64,000 bases of DNA, taken from Cynocephalus volans (Eukaryota; Chordata; Mammalia; Dermoptera; Cynocephalidae). Shown piece by piece: positions 11,074 to 23,085 of this stretch. The stretch lies in contig NC_084478.1 in NCBI RefSeq assembly GCF_027409185.1, positions 81,265,624-81,329,623 of the forward strand, in the 5' to 3' direction. The translations under genes and the position numbers were made by a program. Each line of letters opens with the position of its first letter. The stretch's first letter is position 1. The notes beneath the pieces are model-generated. The model made no database searches. It saw only the letters and a program-made list of their open reading frames with translations, and was not told where the DNA came from.

Positions 11074-12050
11074 GTAAGTCTGTATTTAAACTTTGAGGAC
11101 TGACAAACTGTTTTCCAAAGTGGCTGTGTTATTTTAGATTCCCACCCACATTATATGATGGTTCCAATTTCTCCACATCCTCTTGAATACTTGCTAGTTG
11201 TCTATCTTTTTAATTATAACTATCGTAGTGGGTGTGAAATGGTATCTCTTGTGGATTTGATTTGTATTTCCCTAATAATTATGATGCTGAAAATTTTTTT
11301 ATGTCCTTATTGGCCACTTGTATATCTTCTTTTGAGAAATATCTATACATACACTTTGCACATTTTTTAATTGGGTTATCGCTTTTTTTCTTCTTAAGTT
11401 GTAAGAGTTATATATATATATATTCATATACAAGATCCTTATCAGATATATGATCTGCAAATATTTTCTCCCATTCTATGGGTTGTCTTTCTACTTATTT
11501 GAAGTTTTCATTTGCAGCACAAAGGTTTTTAATTTTGATTAAATCCAATTTGTTTTTTCTTTTGTTACTTGTGCTTTTGGTGTTATATCTAAGAAATCAC
11601 TGCCTAACCCAAGGTCATGAAGATTTTCTCCCAAGTTATCTTCAAAGAGTTTTATAGTTTTAACTCTTGCATTTATGTCTCTGATCTATTTTGAGTTAAT
11701 ATTAAATATGGTGTGAAGTATGGTCCAACTTCATTCTTTTGCATATGGTTATCCAGTTATTGTAGCATCATTTGTTGAAGAGACTACTCTTTTACCATTG
11801 AGTTTTCTTGGTACCCTTCTTGAAAATCAACGGAGCTTGGAAGTATGAGCTTATTTTTCAACTCTCAATTCTATCCCATTGATCTATGTCTATCTTTATA
11901 ACAGTAACAGACTGTTGATTACTACAGCTTTGTTGTAAGTTTTAAAATTGGGAAGTATGAATCCTCCAACTTTGTTCTTTTTCAGGATATTTTCAGCTAT
12001 TCTGGGTCCCTTATATTTTCATATGAATTTTAGAATCATGTCAATTTCTG
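11074..12050 (-). mobile_element. Old L1 (host), continuation in antisense
   Basis: Resumes the 7560-8091 element: antisense ORF2 C-terminus with 'TTCTCCACATCCTCTTGAAT', 'ATTTTCTCCCATTCTATGGG' and 'TTTGCATATGGTTATCCAG'. It ends at about 12050 (TGTCAATTTCTGCAAGAGAG), where the sequence flips to sense orientation. The right copy of the younger element's target-site duplication is its first 15 bases. Confidence 0.85.
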
Positions 12051-12054
12051 CAAG

Positions 12055-13080
12055 AGAGTCCCGGCCCCAGATGGTTTTACTGGCAAAATCTACCAAATAT
12101 TTAAGGAAGAAATAATACCAATTATCTACAATGTCTTCTAGAAAATAGAAGCAGAGGGAACACTTCTCAACTCATTTTATGAGGTCACTATTATTATCCC
12201 GATACCAACATCAGAAAAAGACATGACAAAAAAAGAAAACTACAAATCAATGTCCCTTATAAATACAGAGGCAAAAGTCCTCAACAAAATATTAACAAAC
12301 CAAATCCAGCAAATAAATTAAAAGGATTATACACCATGACCAAGTGGGATTTATCCTGAAATGCAAGTTTGGTTTAAGATACAAAAATCAATGTAATATA
12401 CAATAAATCAATAAAATAAAGGATTAAAACAAAGGATTAAAACCACACCATCATTTCAATAGAGTCAGAAAAAGCATCTGACAAAATCCAACACCTTTTC
12501 ATGATACACTCACTAGGAACAGGGTACTTCCTCAACCAGATCAAGGGTCGCTACAAAAATTCACAGCTAATATCATACTAAATGGTGAAAGACTGAATGC
12601 TTTCCCCATAAGATCAGAACAGACAAGGATATCTACTCTCATTTTTATTTAACATTGTACTGGAGGTTCTAGCTAGGGCAATTATGCAAGAAAAAAAAAA
12701 TAAAATAAAAGGCATCCAGATTGGAAAGGATGAGGTAAAACTATCTCTATTCACAGATGACAGGATCTTATGTACAGAAAATTCTAAGGATTCTACTAAA
12801 AAAAACTATAAAAAATAATAAAATGTGTTCAGCAAGATTGCATGATAAAAGATCAGAATATAAAAAATCAATTGTGTTTCTATACAGTAGTGACTAACAA
12901 TCCCAAAATGAAACTAAGAACATCCTATTTATAGTAGCATCAAAAAGAACAAAATATCTAGGAATAAATTTAAGAAAAGAAGTATGACTTGCATACGGAA
13001 AATTACAAAACATTGTTGAGAGAAATTAAAGATGACCTAAATAAATGGAAATAAGTTATGATTCTTGAAATGCACATTTT
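12055..13080 (+). mobile_element. Inverted 5' part of the same old L1 (twin priming)
   Basis: Sense ORF2 sequence from the RT region ('CCAGATGGTTTTACTGGCAA', 'GACCAAGTGGGATTTATCCT', 'CACAGATGACAGGATC' near 12751) to the block equivalent to 'LLREIKDDLNKWK'. The antisense part at 12050 begins, in ORF2 order, shortly after the point where this part ends (an 'AEIDMILKFI' equivalent). The two halves are therefore one L1 with its 5' half inverted, as produced by twin priming, minus a small junction deletion. Confidence 0.75.
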
Positions 13081-16000
13081 CAAAGGGCCTGTCCTAGTAG
13101 AGTTGGGAATGGTAGTTTCAGAACTTGAGAAAAGCTGATTATTACATGAAAGGATGAAGAAAACAGCTGATGCTTTTCATGACGTGGGAAGATGTCCTTT
13201 AGAAATTTATTCACTTCATACATTTTTGGGTGTTTAACTGCAGTTAGCTACAAGCTCTGAAATGTCTTTTTATAATTCTGTTCACCATTTTCCACAGAGC
13301 TGCAGTTGTTGGAACTTCTGTAAATTTCCATGGTTGTTGGCAGGTCAGGACAAAGGCCATTTTTCTAGCTGTAACTTCGGCCTTTAAGAGCACCCCACGC
13401 AAGCCTGTAGCCTTTGTCATCCAGGGTTGTGTTTAACAAGTTGCATTTTTACTTTCAAACAAGGTACATTTTTTCCCCTTATTTTCAGTACTAGCTGATC
13501 AAACCTCTTACGCTTTTCCGGGAATGTGATATTGGTGCTTCTATTGTTGCTTCATTAAATGGTGCTATTTGTACCCTTTTGGGTAATTTCTGTTTAAAAG
13601 CTGTAATAGTTACAGGAGATCAGTAGGGGAGAAAAATTCAACTGGTTGGTCAGAGGTGGGAGGAACACCAAAGATGGAAAGCAAGATGGCTTTCCCAGAA
13701 ATTGGAAATGGCCACAATTTTCAGTGTTCTTTCTCTTTTTATGTCTCTTGCCCATTTAATTCTAATCCTCTCTTAGTACCCTTGCATCTCTCCTTCTCTC
13801 TAGACAGCACTCATAATCCTGTTTTTATGCTTTGCCCTGCATGTAAATCTACACAGATCATATGGTGCTACATGAAACCAGGAAAACAAAATTCTCTGAA
13901 ATCTGCTCTTTATTTTATGTTGGTGCATAGACTATGTATTGTAAAATATCTATGTTTTACAAATAGTAACACTAAGGTAAACCTTGTAATAGACAAATTC
14001 CTGAAAAGTCATGTGATAATTGACTCTTTGTAAGTCAAATCTTAAATTCACCAGAGAAGTTAATTTAAAATTTAAGGAACTCAGTCGGTGAATCTTGTCA
14101 TAGTGAAGACTCCTTCTATAAAGTGAATACTCTACCCAATATCTTTGTATCTATCAATTTTGCAACCTGTGCTTTTTTATTTCCTGAGTTTTCTTAAATT
14201 GGAGCACACTTGTACTTGATCTTTAAGACAGTGCAGAAATCACTGTTAGAATACTGGGTATAATGATCTAGGGAGGGAAAAATAACCTAATAAGCCCTAG
14301 CTTGTGTCATTATAGCTTATGACTAATTAACATATTATATAATCAGATGTTTCCATACCTAATTCCAAACATTGTTATGATATCTTCTGTGGGATCCCTT
14401 TCCCAACACTCTGTTTACTACTCCTGCGGCCAGTTCATGTTGCTGTCAAATGCATTGCTCTCTTGTGAGAAATGACTCAATGACTTTTACAGATCAAGTA
14501 TGTGTGTTTATAACTGCATTGTTTCCTCTATCAAAGAGGGAGAATGAAAAACCAGAAATCCTTCTGCTATTTGATATCATAGATATGTCCAGCAAGTCCT
14601 CTTAGAGACTTAAATGTTCTAATGATAGAAACTGGGGTAGGAACAAGGAGACCTAAGTCTTTCTGCTTCAGTTTTTAGTCTTACCAAAAGGCCCGTCATC
14701 TTACCTACTTCTTCACAGGAATGTCATCATGATAAGTCAAAGGTATTTATAAAAAATCCAAAATATTAACTATTCTAATAATCTAACTCGCAATTTTTCT
14801 TTCATTAAGAGCCCAATTCTGATTTAAAATAGCTAAATAAATCAGCTTTGTGCACACCTGCTTCTTTCCACATAAAATATGCATGTGCACAAAATATATG
14901 CACCTGATTGTGGGAAATCAGAAATTAGTCACACATAATAGGTTTTCTTTTAACCACCCACTCTACATTTATAGTCCACTTTAAGGGCTCTGTGCCTAGA
15001 GTTGGCAGCTCTAGGAACAGTGAGATCAGTTTGTCTACAGTTGTTCCCAACCTTTTTTGGCTCTGGTACACCTACACTTGCTTCCAAAAATATACCCCAC
15101 AGTCTGGTGCTCAATGGAATGAAAATCTATCCTGAGCTAATAGAATATAAAGCAGAGGAGGCAATGGACACAGTTCTGCATTTTACGATATTCATGACAA
15201 CACAGCAAGGCAAACCAGAGGAAACGATGCAGTTGACCCAGCACTGAGAGAAAGGGTGCTTTGGGCTGTTTTTTCAAAGATGGGCTAGATTTACACTTAT
15301 CAGTCTACATACCCCAGCTTGGCCTCCCTTGTGACTGAGGATATGCTTTTGAAGAGATGGCTGGCCAAGGGAAATGGTGCAGCCAACAGTAGCATTAGAG
15401 TAAGTAAAAACTGAGTGGTTTATACAAGGACTAAAATCATGGTTTTGGCCTTATTAGCACTATATTCTAACTGCCTGAGCTAACTAGCTGCAGATATTGC
15501 CTGAAAGAAAATCAACCTTTAATCAAAACAAAAATGCACTTAAGTACATGACACAGATAAATCACTCAGTCTTAACGACATGCATTCAATGTTGAGCCTA
15601 TTCCAAAGTTGCCATCTAATAAGGTGGGAAGACCCTTTATTTACCTGAGCAGTTCCATAATTTATACCATTACTCCCAATAATTAATTTTATTTCATGTG
15701 AATGACTTGGACTCCAACTATTTACACCATATTTCCTGCAATTAGCATGCATTTCTGAGAAATTTTTAGTAAATATTGCTATTGTTTATTATGAAATAAG
15801 CCTTGAAGGGCAAACAGAAGTCTCTAAAGTATTTGGAGTGCCTTCTTTATGGATGTATATCGCTCCTATAGTAAATTCATAGGTAGGGATTCCTGGCCAA
15901 GGCATTAATAAGAACTTAACAACCTTCAAGATACCTTCCAGAGGAAGCTATAATTATCTCTTTGGTTTTGCTAGTTGTCTGGAATAAAGTCCATAATTAC

Positions 16001-16879
16001 CACTTTACTCAATCCACCCTGTATATTCTATTATTACTGTTATATTAAAGCACATCAAGCAAGGCTAGTGACTTAAACTCCTCTGAATTTATGCCTTACC
16101 TCAATTTACCCCCAGTCTCCAGAAGAGTTCAAAGAGCCATTTTTACTAAATTCCAAAGACAGTATATAGAAGGCATGGAAAATAAAGATTCTCAGAAGAA
16201 AAATCCACTGAATTCTAGCAAAGTTAGGAAGTGAATATAGCTTACTAGCATTCCGACTAAATTTAGTAGCATCAGTTGTATAAAAATCTGTGTGGATAGT
16301 TGGATTAAATATTTGAAAATATGCTAAAAAAAAAAGAAAGCTGAGTTTTATCTTGGTGATAATACAGTTTATATTAAAGACAGGTTGGGGTAGAAAATTA
16401 CATTAAGGTAAAGCTGTAGAAAAACACGTATCTCTACCCAACTGATTCCTTCCTATTTTCCTCCACAGAGCTCTTGGTTCTTATATTTAAACACTGGAAT
16501 TGAAAATTAAGACTCTCACGACAGTTTAGATGTTAGAAAAAACAGAAAGTAAAAGATCCATTAATTCTAGATATATACTTTGAATTTGTACCTTCCATTT
16601 CCATTTAAATTTTCTGAGAAAAGATGATAGCATGAGTTTGGAGACTATGAATAACAAATAGAAAGGCTTACTCTGGAGTGTATACTGTATTTGAAAAATT
16701 CACCAGTGCTATAGATACTTGTGCTCTTCTAACAAGGAATTGTTCAGATTTATTATAAAAATAGGTGCTGGGAAGAGCAATAAAAGTGGGTTATATTTCT
16801 CAGGCTATTTGAAAAGATTCCATTAAATAGACTGAAAAAATACATTAAAATACATAAAACAGACTGAAAAATACATAAT
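13081..16879. other. HDAC8 intron 4, mostly unique sequence
   Basis: No exon recognised on either strand. The open frames here (for example 13656-14033) lack splice context and known domains. A weak DNA-transposon-like scrap ('CAGTTGTTCCCAACCTTTTT') occurs near 15036. AT-rich throughout. Confidence 0.45.
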
Positions 16880-17245
16880 ACTGAGTATTATGACTAGTAC
16901 TTCTCAAAACTGTGAAGGTCATCAAAAACAAGGAAAGTGTGAAAAACTGTCACAGTCAAGAGGAGCCTGAGGAGACATGACCACTAACTGTAATATGACG
17001 TCCTAGGTGGGATCCTGGGACAGAAAAAGAACATTAGGTAAAAACTAAGGAAATCTGAATAAACTATGGACTGTAGTTAATAATAATGTATCAATATTGT
17101 TTCATTAATCACAACAAATGTATCACACTCGTAAGATGTTAATGGTAGAGGAAATGTGTGTGGGGTATGATTGGAACTCTGTACTAACTGCTCAATTTTT
17201 CTGTAAATCTAACACTGCCCTAAAATATGAAGTTTATTAAATTAA
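16880..17245 (+). mobile_element. Probable old L1 3'UTR
   Basis: The 'GAAAAACTGTCACAGTCAAG' block (16941-16960), 'GAGGAGACATGACCACTAAC', 'GGATCCTGGGACAGAAAAAG' and the end 'CTAAAATATGAAGTTTATTA' follow an L1M-type 3' end that I recall from mammalian genomes. The family was not checked. Confidence 0.5.
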
Positions 17246-18529
17246 AAGAATGGGTTATATTTCACAGGCCATTTGAAATGATTGTATTAATGAAATATTC
17301 TTAATACTAAGGGCCCAGCTCATGGGCCTGGATTAAAGGCAGTCAGAGGCTTCAGCCATTAGATGACAACAGGACAAGGACTCCACACCCCCACAGCAAT
17401 CCAGCTCAGAAAGCCACAAATGCAGCTACTTGAAATCCCTTCAGAGAATTTCAATGGAAACAATGGTTTATTAAGATGGTAAGTAAAGCCGGTTTAACTT
17501 TCTTCCTTCCAAACAACCCTACAGCTCTAAGGCACATTGTGGACGGCAGGTTTCCTGAGCAGTGGAATCTCCATGCACAGAAGTGGAGCTAACAATTCCT
17601 GGGGGGCAAGCAAGCCCAGGGGAACCACATCTAGCCCTTCCTGAGGTGTGGAGGCAGAGGCCTGCCCAGGGCTTTGGTGACTACAAGCTCTGGCACTACA
17701 ACACACACTGTTGTCTGACACCATCGTTTACACAAATAAAGCACAAACACTCCACGTTTGACCCTTTTCCTCCTCTGGCCTAAAGATTCTTTAAGTACCA
17801 AGAATCATGAGTGTTGTATTTATCAGTTAGGTTATAAACTCTGAAGGATTTTTTTTAATGGAAATACTGACCACAGTTAATTAATAAAACAGATTTCAAG
17901 GTGAAAAATCTGTTGATTCTAAATATTCATTCTTTCATTCAAATTCTAAATATTTAATAAAGGCCGTTATGAGCCAGATACTGGACTGATGAAAGAAATT
18001 AACTCAGGAGAACACTCTGAACTGATGAAACATTTTAGGTGAACATCAGATCAGTAAATAGCAATGTGAATGACGTTAACAGAGTTTCATTAAGCAGAGA
18101 ACATTCTTCATTTAACCTTGCACTCCCTCTAGTGATCTCTTGGCTAAATGCAAAGCTTATATAACAGCCCACAGTCTGGAACTGTTCAATACACTGGAAC
18201 TCTGACATACCAACTGCTTATTTGACTTTGTGAGCGCTCTAATCTGTGACTGCTATGTGTAATCTCTCTCTTTCTCCTGGTTCTGATAATTTCATAATAT
18301 CTGTTAATATATTACCATTGATTCATTCAACAAATATTTATTGAGGGCCTATCTTGAAAAGGCATTTAATTAATATTTCCAATTTAATAACCTTATTCTA
18401 TATTTCATAAACATTTTGACATTCAATATGTCAATTGGTAACACTACGAGGGACACTCCCACAAAGGGTTAGGAATTAATGTTCCCTACTCATCTGTCTC
18501 CTGCCCATCCATTCCAACACTCACCCCAC
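17246..18529. other. Intronic, nothing firmly recognised
   Basis: No coding exon or clear repeat apart from a short 'CAACAAATATTTATTGAGGG' scrap near 18329. Confidence 0.4.
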
Positions 18530-19485
18530 AAGAAATTTTTATTGAGAGTTTACTATGTGCCCGGTTAGAGTTCTAGGCAGTGAAGCTGCAGTAATGAACA
18601 AAATAGACAAAAATCCCTACCTCCATGAAGCTTATATTCTAGTTGGTCGTGGGGGGGGGGGGGAGGAGGGTGAGACAGGAAATAAATGTAATTAACAAGT
18701 CAATTAAGTAATTTTTCAGGTAGCATGGAGAACAATAAAATGGAAAACAGGTGAAACAGGAGAATTTTGGGGGGTGTCAATTTTAAATGTGGTGAGGAAA
18801 GGCCTCACTGAGATAGTGATATATGAGCAAAGACTTGAGTGAGGTGAAGGGGCATTCGCTGGGAGAAGACCTTTCCAGGCAGTGGGAACAGCAAGGGCAA
18901 AGGCCTAAGGGGTGGGAGCATGCCCAGTAAATTCAAGGGACACAAGTAGTTCAGGGGCTAGAGCACAGTGAGGAAAGGAAGAGAACAGTAGTTTTACAAG
19001 GGGAGAGGAGAAAAGGGGATATTGTGCAGGGCCTTGTAGGCCATGGTAGGGACTTTGGCTTTTACTGTGAGTGTAACAGGGAGCCAATGCAGTGTTTTGA
19101 ACAGAGAAGTGACAGGATCTAATTTATGTTTTAAAAGGATCACTCTGACTGCTGTGTGGAGAAAAGACCGAAGAGTGGCAAGGCCAGAAGCAATAACACT
19201 AGCTGGGAGGCTGGCGCAATAATTCAAGAGAGAGAGATCACAGTAGCTCGGAGTAGGGTTGTAGCACTGGAAGCAGTGAGAAGTGGTCAGATTATGGATA
19301 TATTTTGGAGATAGAGTTGACAGGGTTTTTTACAGATTGAATATGATATGTGAAAGAAAGGAGTCAAGGGTGATTTCAGTATGCTTGGCTTGAACAATAG
19401 AAGAATAGGGCTGCCATATGCAGGGAAAGATTAGGAGCTCGGCTTTGGACATTTTAAGTTTGGGATGTCAATTGGACACCCACCA
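18530..19485 (+). mobile_element. Unnamed mammalian-wide interspersed repeat, long copy
   Basis: A long copy of an old repeat common in mammals: 'ACTATGTGCCCGGTTAGAGT', 'GAAGCTTATATTCTAGTTGG', 'GGGAACAGCAAGGGCAAAGG', 'GGCCTTGTAGGCCATGGTAG', 'AAAAGGATCACTCTGACTGC' and 'TTTAAGTTTGGGATG' in order. A G-homopolymer (about 13 G) lies at 18651-18663. Other pieces of the family are at 2780, 7000, 47735 and 48860. The reverse-strand frame at 18994-19227 is inside it. Confidence 0.6.
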
Positions 19486-19950
19486 ACCAATCCACTTTCT
19501 ACCACCTTCTCCTACCTATCTATTCATTTACTCACTCAGATTTCTCTCGGTCACAAATCCTTTTGATACCTCTATATGTTTTTTGGTGATCCATTTCCAG
19601 TTTTAGTAATAATATTTCAACCTACTTAGGAAAGAAACTAGGTGTTTTTGACATTTCCCTTCTCTCTACCCTCAAAAGCGAACTGATCACCACGTTCTGT
19701 CAATAATGCTTCCAAAATCACTTTCAAGTGCCATCCTTCCTTTTCACATCTGCTGTCACTACCTTTGTTCATGCGTTCACAATCATACTTTTCCCTGGCT
19801 GCTGAGCATAATAGTCTGATCTTTTCCCTTCATTAGTGAGGATGGGTAGAGTGGTCTAGCTGATCTGGGGTCAGGAGGCAGGGGTTGAGGCAAGGAGTAG
19901 GGCCTAAGTAATAGTAGAATTTATTCCCGGTACCTGGACCTGAAAGGGAA

Positions 19951-20021
19951 CAAACACCATTTTCACACTTTGTGGCTTGGTCTGCAGATGGTGCTTCTGT
20001 AATCACTCCATTACCACCCAG
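19951..20021 (+). repeat. Diverged direct repeat, copy A
   Basis: Begins CAAACACCATTTTCACACTT and contains 'CTCCATTACCACCCAG'. Copy B at 22122-22192 has the same blocks in the same order (by eye about three quarters identical). Confidence 0.7.
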
Positions 20022-20489
20022 TCTAGAACTACATTTAAGTGAGAATGCTGAGGTTGAACTGGGAAATACCTATAACAGGATTATGAGATCGAGGTCTCCC
20101 CTTGGGTGGTCCACCAAATGATTTCTTAATCAACAGCCTTTTCAGAGAACCAGGCAGAGGGCCAACCATGATGTTGTTGGAAATCTAGTACTTCTTTTAT
20201 GATGTAACTGGTCTCTCAGGCTTAGGTTGCTGGGGGCTAACTGCAGGGTACAAGGTAGCCAAAATACACCAGGGAGTAGAAAAAGACTGGATGAGTGATC
20301 ATGGAGAAGGAAGGGCAAGAGGTACAAGGGGCTGCTGACATAGGAGGTCTATGCGCAGATGAGTGAATTTCATATCAAAGGTTTCTGAAGAGTCCTTCAA
20401 TTTCTGGCATGGACCGCTGTGTGTGGGCCAAAAGGAAATGTAACTGGTATCTCACACATGAATGATCCAGTTACTGTAATTCATATACA

Positions 20490-20745
20490 ATTTAACAGCA
20501 AACACTTTTTGGTGCTCAGTTTGTGCCAGGCACTATCCTATGTGCTTTACATATATTAGTTTATACAATACTCACAACTGCCTTGTGATACTATTATTAT
20601 CTCCATTTTACAGGTGAGGAAATTGAGGAAAAGAGGGTTTAAGTAAGTTGTTCAAGGTTACATAGTTAGAAAGTGGCAGTGCTGGGATTCAAACCCAGGC
20701 AGTGTGACTTCAGATTCCCTGCTCTTAACCACCATGCTACATTGT
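20490..20745 (+). mobile_element. MIR SINE
   Basis: Near-complete MIR: 'GTGCCAGGCACTATCCTATG', 'TCCATTTTACAGGTGAGGAA' and 'GCTGGGATTCAAACCCAGGC' in order. Confidence 0.9.
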
Positions 20746-21229
20746 ATGGTGAAGGTTAACTGAATGTACCCTTGGGTAGTCCATACTTGGGTGGCTGAGG
20801 TATTGACCAGAATCTGGGGTGTTAATTGTTCCAGCAAATTGCCAAGGCAGTAGTGGGCTGGAAATGATTGAAGCCATGAAGGGAAAAGGTCTAGATGGAG
20901 GGGTGTAGTGAGCTGTTAAAAATGAATTCTGAGGAGTCTGGGGAAGAGGACCAATCATGTTCTGTGTTGGAGTAGAAGTAGCACTGCCGCCCCGTACCTG
21001 GTTAATTCACATAGCAGTGGCTGGTGTGCGTTGGGCTAACAGGGTAAGCGGAATCCACCACTGTTTTGAAGGTGTTCTAGATGGAGGAGGAGGGAAAATC
21101 TACAATGAAGTCCACTGGGACAATGTCCCAAGAGCCTGAAGGTTACCTTGGTCTGTGTTTGCTTCAACCATAGGAACCACAGATGAATATTAGAGGTTAG
21201 GTCAGATGTGGGGCAACTAGAAGATCCCT

Positions 21230-21350
21230 TAGACCAGGAGTTCTCAAACTATGATGTACATCAGAATCACCTGGGGAGGCACTGGCTGAAAATGAATATT
21301 CTTGGGCTTTATGCAGGTGGTCTACAGACCACATTACGAAACACACTCCA
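21230..21350 (+). mobile_element. MER20-like hAT MITE
   Basis: 'GGAGTTCTCAAACTATGATG' and 'TCAGAATCACCTGGGGAGGC' match the start of MER20-type elements; the 3' half is degraded. Confidence 0.6.
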
Positions 21351-22121
21351 TCAGATTACATCCAAAGTTTGATAGGCTGTGTTGGCCTGTTGGAGTGGTG
21401 CACATGGCACAGGCAACCCCGATCCTAAAAGAATAGGGCACCTTGGAACCTACACCTCTGGGCTACCACACGAGGGACCTAGATTGTTATGCTTTACACA
21501 TGCATCTGCCTGCTACCTATGCTGTGACTGGGGTAAATGGCTGTGACATTCTCAGGCTGGAACCATTTCCATTACCCTTTGGTATTCTGAATTCTGAAAT
21601 AGAAGGGTTGCAAGTCTTCCCTGGCTGCTCCAGGCTATAATGGTTTGAGCTCATGACCACAAGCTGCCTTTTCCTGTTAAAGGAAGTGTCTTCCTATCTT
21701 AAACATGGCCTCGATCACTAAAAGCTCTCATTCCCACTTGGGGTAATTGACCTTGGTTAGGATCAACTTCCTGGAGAAGTGGGTGCATGGGCAGAAATCA
21801 AAGTACGCAGGTCCTCCTGTGACAGGACAATACCTCCTACCTCCACACCTGGATATTGAAGGCATCTGTCAATGGTAATGGTACAGGACAGGGCTGGGAT
21901 AGAAGTAAACAAGGTCTTTAGCTTGTCATTTTTGTGTCATTTTTTTCCTTTTTCTTAAGGAGAAGGGATATTGGGGTAGTAAAGATGCAGATGTGGGAAA
22001 TGAATTGCTGGTGGTATAAAGAGATTGCTGATGTCTTCAATCATCCTAAGGGATTTCATTTCAGAAAGGCTTACATCTTATCCAGCACTAAGTAAACTCT
22101 GGCAGAACAGAATGTAGCCTA

Positions 22122-22192
22122 GAAACACCATTTTCACACTTTGGTGCTTGGCCTGGAGAAAGTGCTAGTGTACTAACTCCATTACCACTCAG
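22122..22192 (+). repeat. Diverged direct repeat, copy B
   Basis: GAAACACCATTTTCACACTT followed by 'CTCCATTACCACTCAG'; partner of 19951-20021. Confidence 0.7.
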
Positions 22193-22894
22193 CTCAGAGA
22201 GTCTGTCAAGTCACATTAAATAAATTTATCAAAATATTGCCCAGGTAGACGACTTTGGAATTGATTTAAAGTTCCAGATTAACAGGATTTTGGATAGTGA
22301 CTACACTGAGGCTGGGGTAATCTTGACAAGGAAGAACTTCCTGCTTTTTGTTTTCAGCAAGAGCCTCAGGGGCAATGTGGAAAAGATGGAGGATCTGATG
22401 AAACCTGCTCCAAGATGCTGCCCAAAGTTTTTGTTTTATAGAAGGCCTTGATTTTAGACTCAGAGAGCATCTGCTCCTTTGGTAGTAAGGCAAGTCCTGG
22501 GGATCAGGGCTACCATACAGTCACCCTTATCAGTTAGGGTGTTCCCTCTGTCTCTTGGTAGGTAGTATCTTTATTTGCCTCCTGGGTATGAGTTGGATTC
22601 TAGCAGTGTAAAGGGTGGGCTGAACAGGGAATTCTCTGTGAGGTTTGGGAGTGGGGTAGGAGGGTATAGAGAATGCTGGCAGCAAAACTCTGACAAAGCA
22701 AAGGATCTGAGTCTTGAGGGCAATAATGAGTAGTCTGCTTTCAGCCAGGAGCAGCATGTGGATGAAGGGGAGAGTTAGGTGTAGTGGGTGACAAACAACA
22801 CTAGGGCTGACTTCAGCTGGACAGGCATTTGGACCTGTTGGACCAAGGACTTGTCCTCAGACAAGGTGCCTAAGATCCCCTGAGTATAACCCAG

Positions 22895-23085
22895 TCTGGA
22901 TATAATAAGTGACTTTTATCAAGCACTTACTATGTACCAGGCTCTTTGCAAAGGTTTTTAATGCAATTATCACATTTAATTCTTATGCCCCTAAAGGTAG
23001 GTACTATCATTATCTCCACTTTACAAGTAAAGACACTGAGGCACAGAGAGGTTTTATAGCTAGTAATTGATGGAGCTGGGATTTC
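22895..23085 (+). mobile_element. MIR SINE
   Basis: 'GCACTTACTATGTACCAGGC', 'ATCTCCACTTTACAAGTAAA' and 'GATGGAGCTGGGATT' give the MIR core and 3' half. Confidence 0.85.

Noticed and set aside
13656..14033. 125-codon plus-strand frame
   Set aside because: Low-complexity intron sequence with no homology or splice context recognised.
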